From Acidobacteriota bacterium (GTDB taxonomy: Bacteria; Acidobacteriota; Vicinamibacteria; Vicinamibacterales; JAKQTR01), in assembly GCA_029562975.1 (NCBI GenBank), contig JAKQTR010000041.1:310001-374000 (forward strand): DNA of 64,000 nucleotides. Reading direction: 5' to 3'. Shown piece by piece: positions 9,183 through 19,139 of the stretch; position 1 is the first letter of the stretch; each line of letters opens with the position of its first letter. The position numbers and the translations under genes were made by a program. The notes beneath the pieces are model-generated. The model did no database searches. It was not told where the DNA came from and was given only the letters and a program-made list of their open reading frames with translations.

Positions 9183-10319
9183 TCAGGCGAGGCCGAGGAG
9201 GAACGTGGCGGCGAGGACGGCGCCGTCGGTGCGAGGCTTCTCGGGCGGGGCGGCCTGCGCCAGCACGGCATCGAGGTGCGCCTGCCACCGGCCGCCGAAC
9301 AGATCGCCGTGGCCGATGAACCGGCTGCGCAGGACGGCCGGCAGGCCGGCGACCAGGACGTCGTACTCGGCGAAGCGGCCGCGCGACGTGTAGAGCATGG
9401 CGGCGCCGTTGGCTAGGCACTCTGCGATGATGCCGTATCCCGGTTTCGTCACCACCACATCGGACGCGCGCACGAGGTCCTCGTAGCGCAGGCCCCGCTC
9501 GTAGAGGCCGCGATCGTCCAGCAGGCGGACGTTCGGAGGCACGGGGGCCTGCGGCCCGAGGCCGTAGCCCGTGGCGATCACGGTGTAGCCGTCGAGGCGG
9601 CCCAGCGTGGCGAGCGAGAGGCCCGCGATGCCGAGCCCGCCAAACGAGGTCAGCACCACGCGCGTGCCGTCGGGAAGCCCCAGGATCTGCCGGACGTCGG
9701 CGGCCTCGCGCCGCGAGTGGCGGGCGATGAACGGCAGGTCGGTGATGGGCGACTCCCAGTCCTCGAAGCCGCCCCACAGCGGCAGCCGCAGCGTCGCGGT
9801 GGCGCCCCGGTAGGCCCGCCGGATGGCCGGCAGAAGCTCGGACGCCGCGGCGATCTCGTCGGTGTACGCGCCGTAGATCCAGTCCCAGGTGAAGTTGCCA
9901 AGGGCCACCGCGGGCAGGCCGGCCTCGCGCGCGGCGGCGAATGCAAGCGGGGGAATGTCGCCAACGACGAGCGTCGCGCCGGCCGCCCGGAGAAACGCTC
10001 CCTCGGCGCGAGCCAGGCCGTCCAGGCCCGACATGAACGCCCGCGCGCGCGCAATCGTCGCGGGGATGTCCAGGTGCAGGCTGTCGCGCTGGACGACGCC
10101 GGTGTCGCACGGGCAGGCGTGGAACTCGAACGGCCCCCTGACGGTGACATCGAACAGCCACCTGGCCGCGCCGGTGCGCACGACGATCCGCGCCCCGGGA
10201 TCGAGCGCGAGCACCTCGTTGATGACCTCGATGACGCGCGAGGCGTGGCCGAAGGCGTGGCCCGAGATGTAGAACGCCAGCACGGGACCGGCGCGACGCG
10301 GCAAGGGGAGGGCGCTCAC
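9183..10319 (-). CDS. GT-B fold glycosyltransferase-like protein (L-arabinokinase N-domain type)
   Basis: The 378-aa product has [16 protein letters not shown] near the N terminus and [14 protein letters not shown] in the C-terminal half, the donor-nucleotide-side motifs of MurG/UDP-glycosyltransferase-like GT-B enzymes. The GHxFGHxSR signature is also shared with the N-terminal domain of plant L-arabinokinase. No GHMP kinase domain follows, so this is the standalone glycosyltransferase-like module. GTG start at 10319 overlaps the lon stop by four bases, so it is translated from the lon transcript. Acceptor and donor are unknown. Confidence 0.7.
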   Translation of the reverse strand: MSALPLPRRAGPVLAFYISGHAFGHASRVIEVINEVLALDPGARIVVRTGAARWLFDVTVRGPFEFHACPCDTGVVQRDSLHLDIPATIARARAFMSGLDGLARAEGAFLRAAGATLVVGDIPPLAFAAAREAGLPAVALGNFTWDWIYGAYTDEIAAASELLPAIRRAYRGATATLRLPLWGGFEDWESPITDLPFIARHSRREAADVRQILGLPDGTRVVLTSFGGLGIAGLSLATLGRLDGYTVIATGYGLGPQAPVPPNVRLLDDRGLYERGLRYEDLVRASDVVVTKPGYGIIAECLANGAAMLYTSRGRFAEYDVLVAGLPAVLRSRFIGHGDLFGGRWQAHLDAVLAQAAPPEKPRTDGAVLAATFLLGLA

Positions 10320-12781
10320 GGCAGGCCGGATCGAGGGGCGCAGCTGACGCCGGGGCCAGGCAGCTCCGGCGCCGGCTCGGGAGCCGGGAGCGCGGCGCCG
10401 TCGCCGGACCGATCGGCGGCCGCTTCGGGCGTCGGAAGCGCGAGCGCGAGAACCTCTTCGATCGTCGTCACCGGCACGAACGTCATCTCCGACCGGACCT
10501 CCTCTGGCAGGTCGGGCAGATCAACCGTGTTCGCGTCGGGCAGCACGAACGTGGTGACGCCGTAGCGGCGGGCCGCGAGCACCTTCTCGCGGATGCCCCC
10601 GACCGGCAACACCGCGCCGCTCAGCGTGATCTCGCCGGTCATCGCGAGATCGGGCCGGACGGCCTGGCGGCGGATGGCCGACAGGATGGCTGTGGCCATG
10701 GTCACGCCCGCGGAGGGGCCGTCCTTGGGGATGGCGCCGGCCGGGACGTGCACGTGCAGGTCGTGCCGCTTGAACAGATCCGGCGGCAGGCCGAGACTGG
10801 CCGCGGTGGCCCGGAGGTGGCTCACCGCCGCGCGGGCCGACTCCTGCATGACGCTGCCGAGATGCCCCGTCAGCGTGATCTGGCCGTGACCCGCCGGCAG
10901 CAGCATGGCCTCGATGAACAGCACGTCGCCGCCGCTCTCGGTCCACGCGACGCCCGTGGCCACACCGAACCGCGATGTCCGGAACTGCACGTCGCGCCGG
11001 AACCGCGGAGGGCCGACCAGGGCCTGCAGGTCCTCGGCTGCGACGGCGGCCACGACCGTCCCCGGCGGGGGCGCGCCGCCCTCGCCCCCGCTCGTGGCGA
11101 CGCGGGCCGCCACCTTCCGCGCAATCGCGCCGATCTCACGCTCGAGTCCGCGCACGCCGGCTTCCCGCGTGTACTCGCGGACGAGCCGGCCGAGGGCCTC
11201 GTCCGACAGCTCGACGGAGCCGGCCGGCAGCCCGTGCTCGGCCAACTGGCGCGGGATGAGGAAGCGCCTCGCGATATGCCGCTTCTCGAGATCGGTGTAG
11301 CCCGCCAGCCCGATGATCTCCATCCGATCGAGCAGTGCGCGGTGCACCGTTCCGAGCTGGTTGGCGTTGGCGATGAACAACACGCGCGACAAGTCGCACG
11401 CCACTTCGAGGTAGTGGTCGCGGAAGGCGTGGTTCTGGGCGGGATCCAGCACCTCCAGCAGGGCCGCTGCCGGATCGCCCTGGTAACCGGCGGTCAGCTT
11501 GTCGATTTCGTCCAGCATCACCACCGGGTTCATCGACCCCGCCTGCTTGAGGCCCTGGACGATGCGGCCGGGAAGGGCGCCGATGTAGGTGCGGCGGTGC
11601 CCGCGGATCTCGGCCTCGTCGCGCACCCCGCCGAGGGCGATCCGCACGAACCGGCGGTTCATCGATCGCGCGATGGACTGCCCGAGCGAGGTCTTGCCCA
11701 CGCCCGGCGGCCCCGCGAAGCACAGGACCGGGCCCTTCATGTCGCCCTTGAGCTTCCGCACCGCCAGGTATTCCACGATGCGGTCCTTCACGCGGTCGAG
11801 ATCGTAGTGGTCCTCGTCGAGCACGCGGCGCGCCTCGGCAGGATCGAGGCGGTCTTCGGTCGAGACGCTCCAGGGCACCTCGAGCAGCCAGTCGAGGTAC
11901 GTGCGGATCATCTGGTGTTCGGGCGAGGCCTGCGGCGCGCGCTCGAGGCGCCTGGCCTCGCGCTCGGCCGCCTTGCGAACGTGCTCGGGCAGGTCCGCCT
12001 GCTCGATTCGCTCCTGCAGGTCGCGCCATCCGGCCCCGTCGCTCTCGCCAAGCTCCTCGCGGATCGCCTTCAGCTGCTGGCGCAGGAAGGACTCCCGCTG
12101 CGCGGCGTTCATCTCCTGGCGAGCGTCCGATTCGATCTTGCCCTTCAACTCGATCAGGTGCAGGTTGCGCGCGAGGGCCGCCGCCACCGCCCGCAGCTTG
12201 TCGACGAGGCGGCCCTCTTCGAGGAGCCGCTGCTTCTCCTCGCCGCCGAGATCGAGCAGGCTTGCCACGAGGTAGCACAGCCGCAGGGGACGGTCGATGC
12301 CCGCGAGCAGGGCCTTCATGTCCTGGGCCGGCGCCGGCGAGAACGCCAGGGCCCGCTCGCCCAAATCGCGCAGCGTCCTGACGTACGCGTCGATTTCGTC
12401 GTCGCGGGGCTCATCGTCCGGGATGGCCTCGACGGCCGCGTCGAGGGCCGCACCCGCCCGGGCGGCATCCGAGACACGCACGCGGACGAGGCCCTCGACG
12501 GCGACCTGGAGGGCGGCGGGCGTCCTGGCCATCTGGCGGATGAGGCCCGCCGTGCCGGTTCCGCGCAGGTCCTGCGAGCCGGGCTCGTCGGCGGCGGTGT
12601 GCTGCTGCACCAGGACGACGAGCCGGTCGCCGCCGAGCGCGCGGTGGATGGAGTCGATCGACACGGCGCGGTTCACGGCGAGCGGCTGCAGCGTCAGCGG
12701 GAACACCACGGTGTCGAGCAGCGGCACGACGGGCAGCCGGGGCGGCAGGGGCGGAAGCGGCGTCAGCAAGGGGTCCGACAT
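10316..12781 (-). CDS. lon: ATP-dependent endopeptidase La
   Basis: Cytoplasmic quality-control AAA+ protease. The order is N-terminal LON substrate domain ([20 protein letters not shown]), coiled region, Walker [16 protein letters not shown] (about residue 358), Walker [11 protein letters not shown], then the proteolytic domain with catalytic Ser in [12 protein letters not shown] (about 688) and catalytic Lys in [12 protein letters not shown]. Length 821 aa is slightly above the usual 780-800 because of a Pro/Ala-rich C-terminal tail. It lies downstream of the ChaN-PDZ and M1-M28-PDZ genes on the same strand (66-bp gap) and is coupled to the downstream glycosyltransferase. Many bacterial lon genes are heat-shock controlled; I see no clear CIRCE or sigma32-type site here. 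Confidence 0.96.
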   Translation of the reverse strand: MSDPLLTPLPPLPPRLPVVPLLDTVVFPLTLQPLAVNRAVSIDSIHRALGGDRLVVLVQQHTAADEPGSQDLRGTGTAGLIRQMARTPAALQVAVEGLVRVRVSDAARAGAALDAAVEAIPDDEPRDDEIDAYVRTLRDLGERALAFSPAPAQDMKALLAGIDRPLRLCYLVASLLDLGGEEKQRLLEEGRLVDKLRAVAAALARNLHLIELKGKIESDARQEMNAAQRESFLRQQLKAIREELGESDGAGWRDLQERIEQADLPEHVRKAAEREARRLERAPQASPEHQMIRTYLDWLLEVPWSVSTEDRLDPAEARRVLDEDHYDLDRVKDRIVEYLAVRKLKGDMKGPVLCFAGPPGVGKTSLGQSIARSMNRRFVRIALGGVRDEAEIRGHRRTYIGALPGRIVQGLKQAGSMNPVVMLDEIDKLTAGYQGDPAAALLEVLDPAQNHAFRDHYLEVACDLSRVLFIANANQLGTVHRALLDRMEIIGLAGYTDLEKRHIARRFLIPRQLAEHGLPAGSVELSDEALGRLVREYTREAGVRGLEREIGAIARKVAARVATSGGEGGAPPPGTVVAAVAAEDLQALVGPPRFRRDVQFRTSRFGVATGVAWTESGGDVLFIEAMLLPAGHGQITLTGHLGSVMQESARAAVSHLRATAASLGLPPDLFKRHDLHVHVPAGAIPKDGPSAGVTMATAILSAIRRQAVRPDLAMTGEITLSGAVLPVGGIREKVLAARRYGVTTFVLPDANTVDLPDLPEEVRSEMTFVPVTTIEEVLALALPTPEAAADRSGDGAALPAPEPAPELPGPGVSCAPRSGLP

Positions 12782-12847
12782 GGTCGTGGGCGCGGCGGCG
12801 TCCTCATCCTCTCACGCGGGCGCACCGGGGCGGGGGCGCCGCCCCGG

Positions 12848-14083
12848 CTACTTCACGGGCGGCGGCTGGCGCCTGAACACGGCGGTGATCGTCAGCAGCT
12901 CGCCGCGGCGGTCGACGGTGAGCGTCACCGCATCGGCCCAGCGTTTGTCCGCCAGGAGCCGGTTCAGCGTCTCCCGGTCCTTCACGGGCGTGCCGTCCAT
13001 CGTCTGGAGGACGTCGCCCGCCTGCAGGCCCGCGTCGCGGGCCACCGAGTCGTCCTGCACGTCGATGATCGAGAGCGGCGACTCGCCGTCGCCCTCGCGC
13101 ACCGAGATGCCGAGCGACGGGTAGAGCGGCGCCTCCTCCGGGGGCAGCCCCCAGACGTAGTCGGCGTATGACGCCTGCACCCGCTCTGTCCGTCGGCCCT
13201 TCGCGTCGGCGACGGCGACCGGCACGATCGACGCCATCCGGCCGTCGAACCACAGGCTCGCCTGGCGCTGGGCCCCGAGGTTGTAGGCGACGTGGCCCGA
13301 GCCGATGAGGACCACCATGATGGCGTCAGGGCCGCCATGCTTCTGCAGGCTCTGCACGGCGTTGAACCCCATCGAGGCGTCCCACGTGCACTGCGCGGCG
13401 AACATGCCGTCGAACATCTGGCCGGTCATGGCGTGCATCAGGGTGTCTTCGCCGGCGAAGAACGCGCGGAACAGCGTCTTGTGATCTTCACTGGCCGTGT
13501 CGATCTTCGGCGGGATGCGCGCGGATTCCTCGGGCGAGAGGTTCTGGAAGCCCTTGCGCCGGACGGCCGACACGACCTCCCGCGGCGTGTTGACCGCATA
13601 GATGCGGATGCCGTGCTGACGGGCGAACAGGAAGATGTCGCGGTAGTAGTGCCAGTGGTAGCCCCAGTTCTTGTACCACTGCGACTGCTCGACGAATTCG
13701 TCTTCGCCGACGCGGCCGGCGTTCCACAGGTCGAGCGCCGCCTGTTCGGTATAGGGGTACATCTCGAGGCCGATGAGCACCTCGCGCCCGCGCCTCTGGA
13801 GCTCGCGGATGACCTGCAGCTGCACCCGGTGAAACGCCATGTCGGTATGGCTCTCGCCGATGAACAGCACGCGCACGCCTTTCAGCCTCGCGCCCAACTC
13901 GCCGGCCGGGATCGTGGCGTTGGCGGCGGTGTCCACGATCCCGTCGACGACGACCGGCACCGTGCGGTCCTTGCGGGCCGGGTCGCCGATCGCGAGCGTC
14001 CGCGACGCGTCCTGAGCGGCCGCGCCAGCCGGTGCCACCAGCGCCGCGGCCAGCACGCTCGCGCCGACGATCAGTCTGGGCAT
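12848..14083 (-). CDS. Secreted ChaN-family (DUF399) protein with C-terminal PDZ domain
   Basis: A signal peptide (MPRLIVGASVLAAALVAPAG, ending around residue 24) is followed by a ChaN/Tiki-like domain with FIGESHTDMAFH at about 74-85, where GESH carries the family's conserved Glu and His, and GSGHVAYNLG near 252. Residues about 318-405 form a PDZ domain (SIIDVQDDSVARDAGLQAGD). ChaN proteins bind heme at the outer membrane or in the periplasm; the broader superfamily includes metallopeptidase-like proteins. I chose ATG 14083 because GGAGG lies 9 nt upstream; ATG 14092 has no usable spacing. Fusion to PDZ suggests a peptide-binding or protease-adaptor role, which would fit its position between the M1-M28-PDZ peptidase and lon. 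Confidence 0.8.
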   Translation of the reverse strand: MPRLIVGASVLAAALVAPAGAAAQDASRTLAIGDPARKDRTVPVVVDGIVDTAANATIPAGELGARLKGVRVLFIGESHTDMAFHRVQLQVIRELQRRGREVLIGLEMYPYTEQAALDLWNAGRVGEDEFVEQSQWYKNWGYHWHYYRDIFLFARQHGIRIYAVNTPREVVSAVRRKGFQNLSPEESARIPPKIDTASEDHKTLFRAFFAGEDTLMHAMTGQMFDGMFAAQCTWDASMGFNAVQSLQKHGGPDAIMVVLIGSGHVAYNLGAQRQASLWFDGRMASIVPVAVADAKGRRTERVQASYADYVWGLPPEEAPLYPSLGISVREGDGESPLSIIDVQDDSVARDAGLQAGDVLQTMDGTPVKDRETLNRLLADKRWADAVTLTVDRRGELLTITAVFRRQPPPVK

Positions 14084-14116
14084 GTCCGTCATCCTCCGTC
14101 GTTCGATTCTAGCCCG

Positions 14117-17100
14117 TCAGCGGACGGCGAGCGCGACCGACAGCCGTAGCTCGCTGGTTCCGCGCAGGATTGTCACAGTGATGCGCTGCCCCGGCGGGAC
14201 CGCCCGTAGCGCCGCGGCGTACTCCTGGAGGCTCCCGATTCGGCGCTCGCCGACCTGGAGAACGATGTCGCCTTCCCGCACGCCAGCCGTCGCGGCGGGG
14301 GAGCCCGGGACGACGCCGGCGACGCGCACACCCGTCCCCTGGAACGAGAAGTCCGGCACCGTCCCGAACGAGGCCCGGCTCGCAGGCTTCTCCGTGCTTC
14401 CCGCCGGAGGCGCTCCTCCCAGTCCGGCCGCAGACGGCGTTGCGGCTGGTGCGGCAGGCGCATGGCCGGCGGAGGCGGAGATCGTGCTGGTGAGCGGCTC
14501 CGCGCGTTCGGCCAGGTAGACGATGGCCTCCTTGACGAACGAGGCGACCTTGACGAGGCCGGCCGCGTCGATCTTGTCCGCGGTGTCGGACGGCCGATGG
14601 TAATCCGCGTGCGGCGCAGTGAAGATCTGGACCGCCGGCACGCCGCGCTCGACGAAGCTGACCTGATCCGACGACTCGAGCGAATCCGGCACGCTGCGGC
14701 TCTCGACGCCGGTCACGAAGGAAGCGCCGCGGAAGATGTGCGGCCACTCGGCGGCGGTGCCGGTGCCGAGCACGGTGACGTGCTGCGTTCCCAGGCGCCC
14801 GACGGTGTCGAGGTTGATCATGCCCTCGACCCCTGCCATCGTGTTCGCGCTGGCGCCGACGAAGTGCCTCGAGCCGAGCCGGCCGGCCTCTTCGCCGGTG
14901 AAGGCGACGAAGACCACCGACCTCGGGAGCGGCCCGCCGGCAGCCATCACGCGGGCCAGTTCCAGCATGACGGCGACGCCGCTGGCGTTGTCGTCAGCGC
15001 CCGGGTGCACCTTGCCTTCGTCGCCCGCGTGCACGTCCGGCCACCCCAGGCCGAGATGATCCACGTGCGCGCCGATCACGGCGCTCTGGCCCGCGAACGC
15101 CGGGTTCGCGCCGGGCAGGATCGCGACGACGTTCGCGGCGCCGCACGCGCGGCCGTCCGGTCCGGCGGCAACCGTGAAGCGCTGGAAGTAGGACCCGTCG
15201 TCGCCGCCCGGGCGCAAGCCGTACTCCTGGAACCGGCCGGCCACATAGTCCATCGCCTGCGCGAGGCCGGGGCTGCACAGGCCGCGCCCCTGCAGCGCCG
15301 GCGACGCCAGCCGCTCGACGTGTTCCAGCATCGCCTGGCTGGAGAAGACCGGGGGCAGTTCCGCAAGGGCCTTCCGGTGATCCGGGCGGAGCGGCGGCAG
15401 CGGCGCCGCGCGCGACCCGTCCGGCCGAAGATCGATGCGCAGCGGGGAGTCCGAGACCTGCCACCCGCCCTTGATGGTGTTCACGGGCTCGCCGCCCTCG
15501 AAGCCGAGGTACGAGTACTTGCCGTAGTGGGGCAGCTTGCGGCCGAGGCCGGGCAGGGCGGCCAGCGGGTCCGCGGCGATCCAGCCCGCGGCCTTCTCGG
15601 GATTCTCCGGGTGGCGGAACACCGCGACGAACGTGTGGCCTGCGGTGCTCATCCGCTCGCCGCCGATCTCCACCGTCTCCGCGGCGACGCGAAGACCCGG
15701 CTGGCCGCCGAGGGCCTGCGCCGCCAGCCGGTTGCCGCGGCCGAGCATCCACACGCTCCGGTCCCGCGGCAGCGACGCGACCGACGAGTCAAGGGCGACG
15801 TCGATCTGGTGCGCGTCGCTCTGCCAGCCCCGCACCAGGTCGTAGTACGCGGCTTGCTCCGCCTGGCTCGCCTCCGACGGCAGCACGGCCAGGATCGCCG
15901 GCTCGCCGAAGATCTGGCCGATCGACGGCGGCGTCTCTCGGGGATCAAGGCGACGGAACACATCGAAGCGCGGGTCCACCGCGAGACCGACGGGCTGCGC
16001 ATCCGTCTCGATCGAGAACGGCTGCTGGACGGCCGCCGACCTGATGATTGCCGCAACCTCGCCTCCGCCCTCGGTCTGAACGACGATCGGGACGTCCAGG
16101 CTGTAGGGAGGGCCCTCCTGCGTCTGCATCAACAGGCCGTCCACGACGAAGCGGCCGCCTTGCCGCCGCACGCTGCCGGCGCCCGCCTTCACCTCGAGCG
16201 CCGCGGCGCCGGTCCGGGTGATCAGGTCGTCGAAGATCCAGCCCAGCGTCTTGCCGCTCACCGCCTCGGCCACGCGCTGAATGTCCCGGAAGCCCGCGCG
16301 CGTTCCGCGGTACTCGCGGTAGAAGCGGGCGGCCGTCTCGCGAAACGCCTCGTCTCCGATGTGCAGGCGGAGCGCGTGATAGCCCATGAGCGCCTTGCCG
16401 TAGCCGACGGCCTCGGTCGCCGCGCTCTCGCGCTCCCGGAACTCCGCGAGGGGGAAGTCGCGGCCGGTGCGGACGTAGTCCCTGTATTTCTGAAGCACCG
16501 CTCGCCGGTATTCGTCCGCGGTGCCGCGCTGCTCCTGGATCAGGTGGTCGGCCATGTAGGCGGTGAGCCCTTCGCACCAGTTCCCGGTCGCATGGTCCAC
16601 GAAGACGGAATTGCCCCACCAGTTGTGCAGGATCTCGTGGGGGTACGAGGAATTGATGATGAACGGGAACCGGATGACCTGCGGGCCGAGAAGGGTGAAG
16701 CTGGGCATGCCGTACCCGGTCTCCCAGTAGTTCTCCACCAGCGCGAACTTGCCGTAGGGATACGGGCCGACGAGGGTGCGGTACATCTCGAGGTACTGGG
16801 CGGTCGCAGCCAGGTACTTGCCGGCAAGCGACGCATCGGGCTCGTGCAGGTAGACCAGCGTCTCGACGGCGCCGGCGCGATCCGCGAACCGGTGCAGGGG
16901 CCCGCCGACCAGGTAGATCTCGTCCATGGGCCCGCCCGAGTCCCACCGGGCCTTGCCGTCCGGGCCGCGTGACGCGCCCTGTCCCTGGCTGATGAGGTGC
17001 CAGCCTTCAGGCGCCTCGGCAACGAGCGAGAAGGTCATCAGGTCCGGGCCGAACCGCGGGTACCAGTGGCTGGCTCCCGCCAGGTACACGCCCTCGGCCC

Positions 17101-17548
17101 CGACGAACCCCGACGTCTCGCGGAACCCCCGCGTGTACTGTTCCTGTGGGTCTGAAAGCGGCGCGGCCACGACGCCCTCGTACTCGAGGCGCAGCGTCTC
17201 GACGGCCTCCTCACCCTGGACGCGGTAGGCCTTGAGCGGCAGGGGCGCGCCACCCGCCGGCCGCACGGCATCGGACAGGCCGGCGGCGGACACCTCGCGG
17301 ACGGGAGGATCGGATCGCGTAATCGCGAGCGCCGCATTCAGCACGAATGTCCGCAGGCCATCCGTCGGCTGGCCGGGCCAGTTCACCCGGCTTCTCACAG
17401 TCAGCCGGTGGGTGGCGGGGTCGAGGCGGGCCTCGATCTCGTAGCGCGGCCCCGAAGCCGGGGGAGCGGCAGGCGGGGCCTGGCTCGACGAGCCGACAGA
17501 CGACGCCAGAACGGCCGCAAGCGCACAGGCGGTCACGCGGAAGGTCAT
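14117..17548 (-). CDS. Secreted three-module peptidase: M1-like + M28 + PDZ
   Basis: About 1143 aa. After a signal peptide (TACALAAVLASSVGSSSQA), residues 35-500 form a gluzincin/M1-type domain with HEILHNWWGN at 304-313 and the third ligand Glu in NWCEGL about 18 residues later; the usual GAMEN motif is replaced by GYGMPSF. A linker of about 200 residues leads to an M28 aminopeptidase domain (roughly 740-1010) with GAHVDHLGLG, HPGADDNASG, FTGEEAGRLGSRH, INLDTVGR and a late His in HADYHRPSDT, giving two-zinc ligands. The last about 70 residues are a PDZ domain. All metal ligands appear intact in both peptidase modules. I use ATG 17548, which exposes the signal peptide; ATG 17584 is possible. 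Probably periplasmic peptide scavenging. Confidence 0.85.
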   Translation of the reverse strand: MTFRVTACALAAVLASSVGSSSQAPPAAPPASGPRYEIEARLDPATHRLTVRSRVNWPGQPTDGLRTFVLNAALAITRSDPPVREVSAAGLSDAVRPAGGAPLPLKAYRVQGEEAVETLRLEYEGVVAAPLSDPQEQYTRGFRETSGFVGAEGVYLAGASHWYPRFGPDLMTFSLVAEAPEGWHLISQGQGASRGPDGKARWDSGGPMDEIYLVGGPLHRFADRAGAVETLVYLHEPDASLAGKYLAATAQYLEMYRTLVGPYPYGKFALVENYWETGYGMPSFTLLGPQVIRFPFIINSSYPHEILHNWWGNSVFVDHATGNWCEGLTAYMADHLIQEQRGTADEYRRAVLQKYRDYVRTGRDFPLAEFRERESAATEAVGYGKALMGYHALRLHIGDEAFRETAARFYREYRGTRAGFRDIQRVAEAVSGKTLGWIFDDLITRTGAAALEVKAGAGSVRRQGGRFVVDGLLMQTQEGPPYSLDVPIVVQTEGGGEVAAIIRSAAVQQPFSIETDAQPVGLAVDPRFDVFRRLDPRETPPSIGQIFGEPAILAVLPSEASQAEQAAYYDLVRGWQSDAHQIDVALDSSVASLPRDRSVWMLGRGNRLAAQALGGQPGLRVAAETVEIGGERMSTAGHTFVAVFRHPENPEKAAGWIAADPLAALPGLGRKLPHYGKYSYLGFEGGEPVNTIKGGWQVSDSPLRIDLRPDGSRAAPLPPLRPDHRKALAELPPVFSSQAMLEHVERLASPALQGRGLCSPGLAQAMDYVAGRFQEYGLRPGGDDGSYFQRFTVAAGPDGRACGAANVVAILPGANPAFAGQSAVIGAHVDHLGLGWPDVHAGDEGKVHPGADDNASGVAVMLELARVMAAGGPLPRSVVFVAFTGEEAGRLGSRHFVGASANTMAGVEGMINLDTVGRLGTQHVTVLGTGTAAEWPHIFRGASFVTGVESRSVPDSLESSDQVSFVERGVPAVQIFTAPHADYHRPSDTADKIDAAGLVKVASFVKEAIVYLAERAEPLTSTISASAGHAPAAPAATPSAAGLGGAPPAGSTEKPASRASFGTVPDFSFQGTGVRVAGVVPGSPAATAGVREGDIVLQVGERRIGSLQEYAAALRAVPPGQRITVTILRGTSELRLSVALAVR

Positions 17549-17623
17549 GATGGGTTCCGTTGGAAGACGCCGGACTCCTACCATCGTAGCGGAAAGCGGC
17601 CGTCGGGGGCGCGCCGGACCGCG

Positions 17624-17632
17624 TGCTATACT
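17624..17632 (+). promoter_or_regulatory. Extended -10 promoter for the PIG-V-like gene
   Basis: TGC followed by TATACT, 18 bp before the ATG at 17651, in an otherwise very GC-rich gap between divergent genes. No recognisable -35. Confidence 0.5.
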
Positions 17633-17650
17633 CGCGCGGAGTCCTGACGC

Positions 17651-19084
17651 ATGCGCCGGCTACCGGAACAAGCGGCCCCGCTCCCGCGCTGGGTGCGTCT
17701 CGCGGATGCCGTTGCCATCGCGGCTCTGGCGCTCAGCGCACAGGCGGCCGCCTCCGGCGGGTTTCGCTTCGACATCGCGGGCATCGGCTTGTCGGTGACG
17801 AGCTGGTTCCGCCCCCTGGCGTTCGCCGCGGCCATCCTCGCGCTGCGGCACGCCGTCTGCCGCCGTTCGCCGCTCCACGAGAGGCTGCGGCGCGGCGTGC
17901 GGCGGTTGGGGCAGGATGCCAGCGTCCGGGCCGTGTTCTCGATCTGGGCCGCCACGCGCTTCGGCGTGCTGCTTGTCGGCCTCCTGGCGATGGGCGCCTT
18001 CGGCTTCCGCGAGAACACGGCCCCGTTCAGGATTTACGAGACCGAGGCCCTGAACCTGCCGGCCCGGTTCGACGCCGGCTGGTACCTCGACGTGGCGGCC
18101 AACGGCTACAAATGGGACCCGGGCTCGGCCGGACAGCAGAACATCGCGTTCATGCCGGCGCTGCCGCTGCTGATGCGCGTCGGCGGGCGCCTGCTCGGGG
18201 GCCATCCGCTCTGGGCGGGCCAGATTATCGTGCTGGCCGCAGGCCTTTGGGGATTCGTCTACGTGCATCGGCTCGCACGGGCCCAGCTTGGCGACGAGGC
18301 CCGGGCGGCGACGGCCGTCGCGCTTCAGGCTTCATACCCGTTCGCCGTTTTCTACAGCGCGGTGTACACGGAGGCGCTCTACCTGCTGGGCGCGGCCGGA
18401 GCGTTCTACCACGTTGCGCGGCGGCAGTACTGGCGGACCGCAGCATTCGCCTTCCTGTGTGGGCTTGCGCGCCCTCACGGGTTCCTCCTCGCGCTTCCTC
18501 TGTGGCTCGCGGTCTTCTGGCCGGCGCTGGTCGAGAGCCGGTCGGCGGGCGTCTCCGTCCTCGGCCGCCGGCTCGTCGGCGCGCTGCGGGCCTCGGCGCC
18601 GGCCGCGCTGGCATCGGGAGCCGCAGTGGCAGGGGTGCTGCTGTTTTCGGGGTACGTCGCGGCGCTCACCGGACGTCCGTTCACCTGGCTCGAGGCGCAC
18701 CAGGCCTGGGGCCGCGTCTTCGGCGCCTGGCTCTCGGAGGGCCCGATCCAGGAGATTTCGTACCGCGGCGTCTGCGGATACGTGCTCGCGCAGCCAATCG
18801 ACGCGCTGAATCTCTCGGCGGCGGTGGGCTGCCTGGCCGCGATCTGGCCGGTGACGAAGCGCCTCGGCCCAGCCTGCGGCGCGCTGGTGGCGGTCCTGCT
18901 GCTCCCGCCGCTCGCGGCGGGAGGAGTCATCTCGATCGGCCGCATCACGTCGGTGGGCTTTCCGGTCTTCATCTGGCTCGCTGGCGCGATCCCGGTCAGG
19001 AGCCGGGCGCCGTGGATCGCCGTCTTTGCGATGCTTCAGGGCTGGGGCGCGTCGCTGTTCTTCACGCTGCGCGGGTTCATCTAG
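17651..19084 (+). CDS. Integral membrane mannosyltransferase-like protein (PIG-V family, GT-C fold)
   Basis: A 477-aa protein with about ten transmembrane segments. The first luminal loop carries RFDAGWYLDVAANGYKW, the acidic motif after the first helices typical of GT-C enzymes, then NIAFMPALPLLMR and FYSAVYTEALYLLGA, which recall GPI mannosyltransferase 2 (PIG-V) and its bacterial homologues. Bacterial members use polyprenyl-phosphate sugars on the outer face of the inner membrane to glycosylate lipids or proteins; acceptor unknown here. It starts 18 bp after an extended -10 element and converges on the pseudo-rhomboid gene across a 55-bp gap holding a heptamer repeat. Confidence 0.75.
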   Translation: MRRLPEQAAPLPRWVRLADAVAIAALALSAQAAASGGFRFDIAGIGLSVTSWFRPLAFAAAILALRHAVCRRSPLHERLRRGVRRLGQDASVRAVFSIWAATRFGVLLVGLLAMGAFGFRENTAPFRIYETEALNLPARFDAGWYLDVAANGYKWDPGSAGQQNIAFMPALPLLMRVGGRLLGGHPLWAGQIIVLAAGLWGFVYVHRLARAQLGDEARAATAVALQASYPFAVFYSAVYTEALYLLGAAGAFYHVARRQYWRTAAFAFLCGLARPHGFLLALPLWLAVFWPALVESRSAGVSVLGRRLVGALRASAPAALASGAAVAGVLLFSGYVAALTGRPFTWLEAHQAWGRVFGAWLSEGPIQEISYRGVCGYVLAQPIDALNLSAAVGCLAAIWPVTKRLGPACGALVAVLLLPPLAAGGVISIGRITSVGFPVFIWLAGAIPVRSRAPWIAVFAMLQGWGASLFFTLRGFI

Positions 19085-19090
19085 GGCAGG

Positions 19091-19118
19091 GACTCGGGAC
19101 TCGGGGGCGAGGGGCCAG
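19091..19118. repeat. Heptanucleotide tandem repeat, GACTCGG type
   Basis: Two perfect GACTCGG units (19091-19104) and two degenerate units follow, filling the gap between the convergent PIG-V-like and pseudo-rhomboid genes. It is the reverse complement of the AGTCCCG heptamers found in the mutasome locus at 33-38 kb. Confidence 0.6.
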
Positions 19119-19139
19119 GCACGCAACGAGCGTGGTGAG

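Noticed and set aside
14462-16972. Plus-strand open frame of about 836 codons opposite the M1-M28 gene
   Set aside because: Antisense shadow; only the minus strand shows catalytic motifs.
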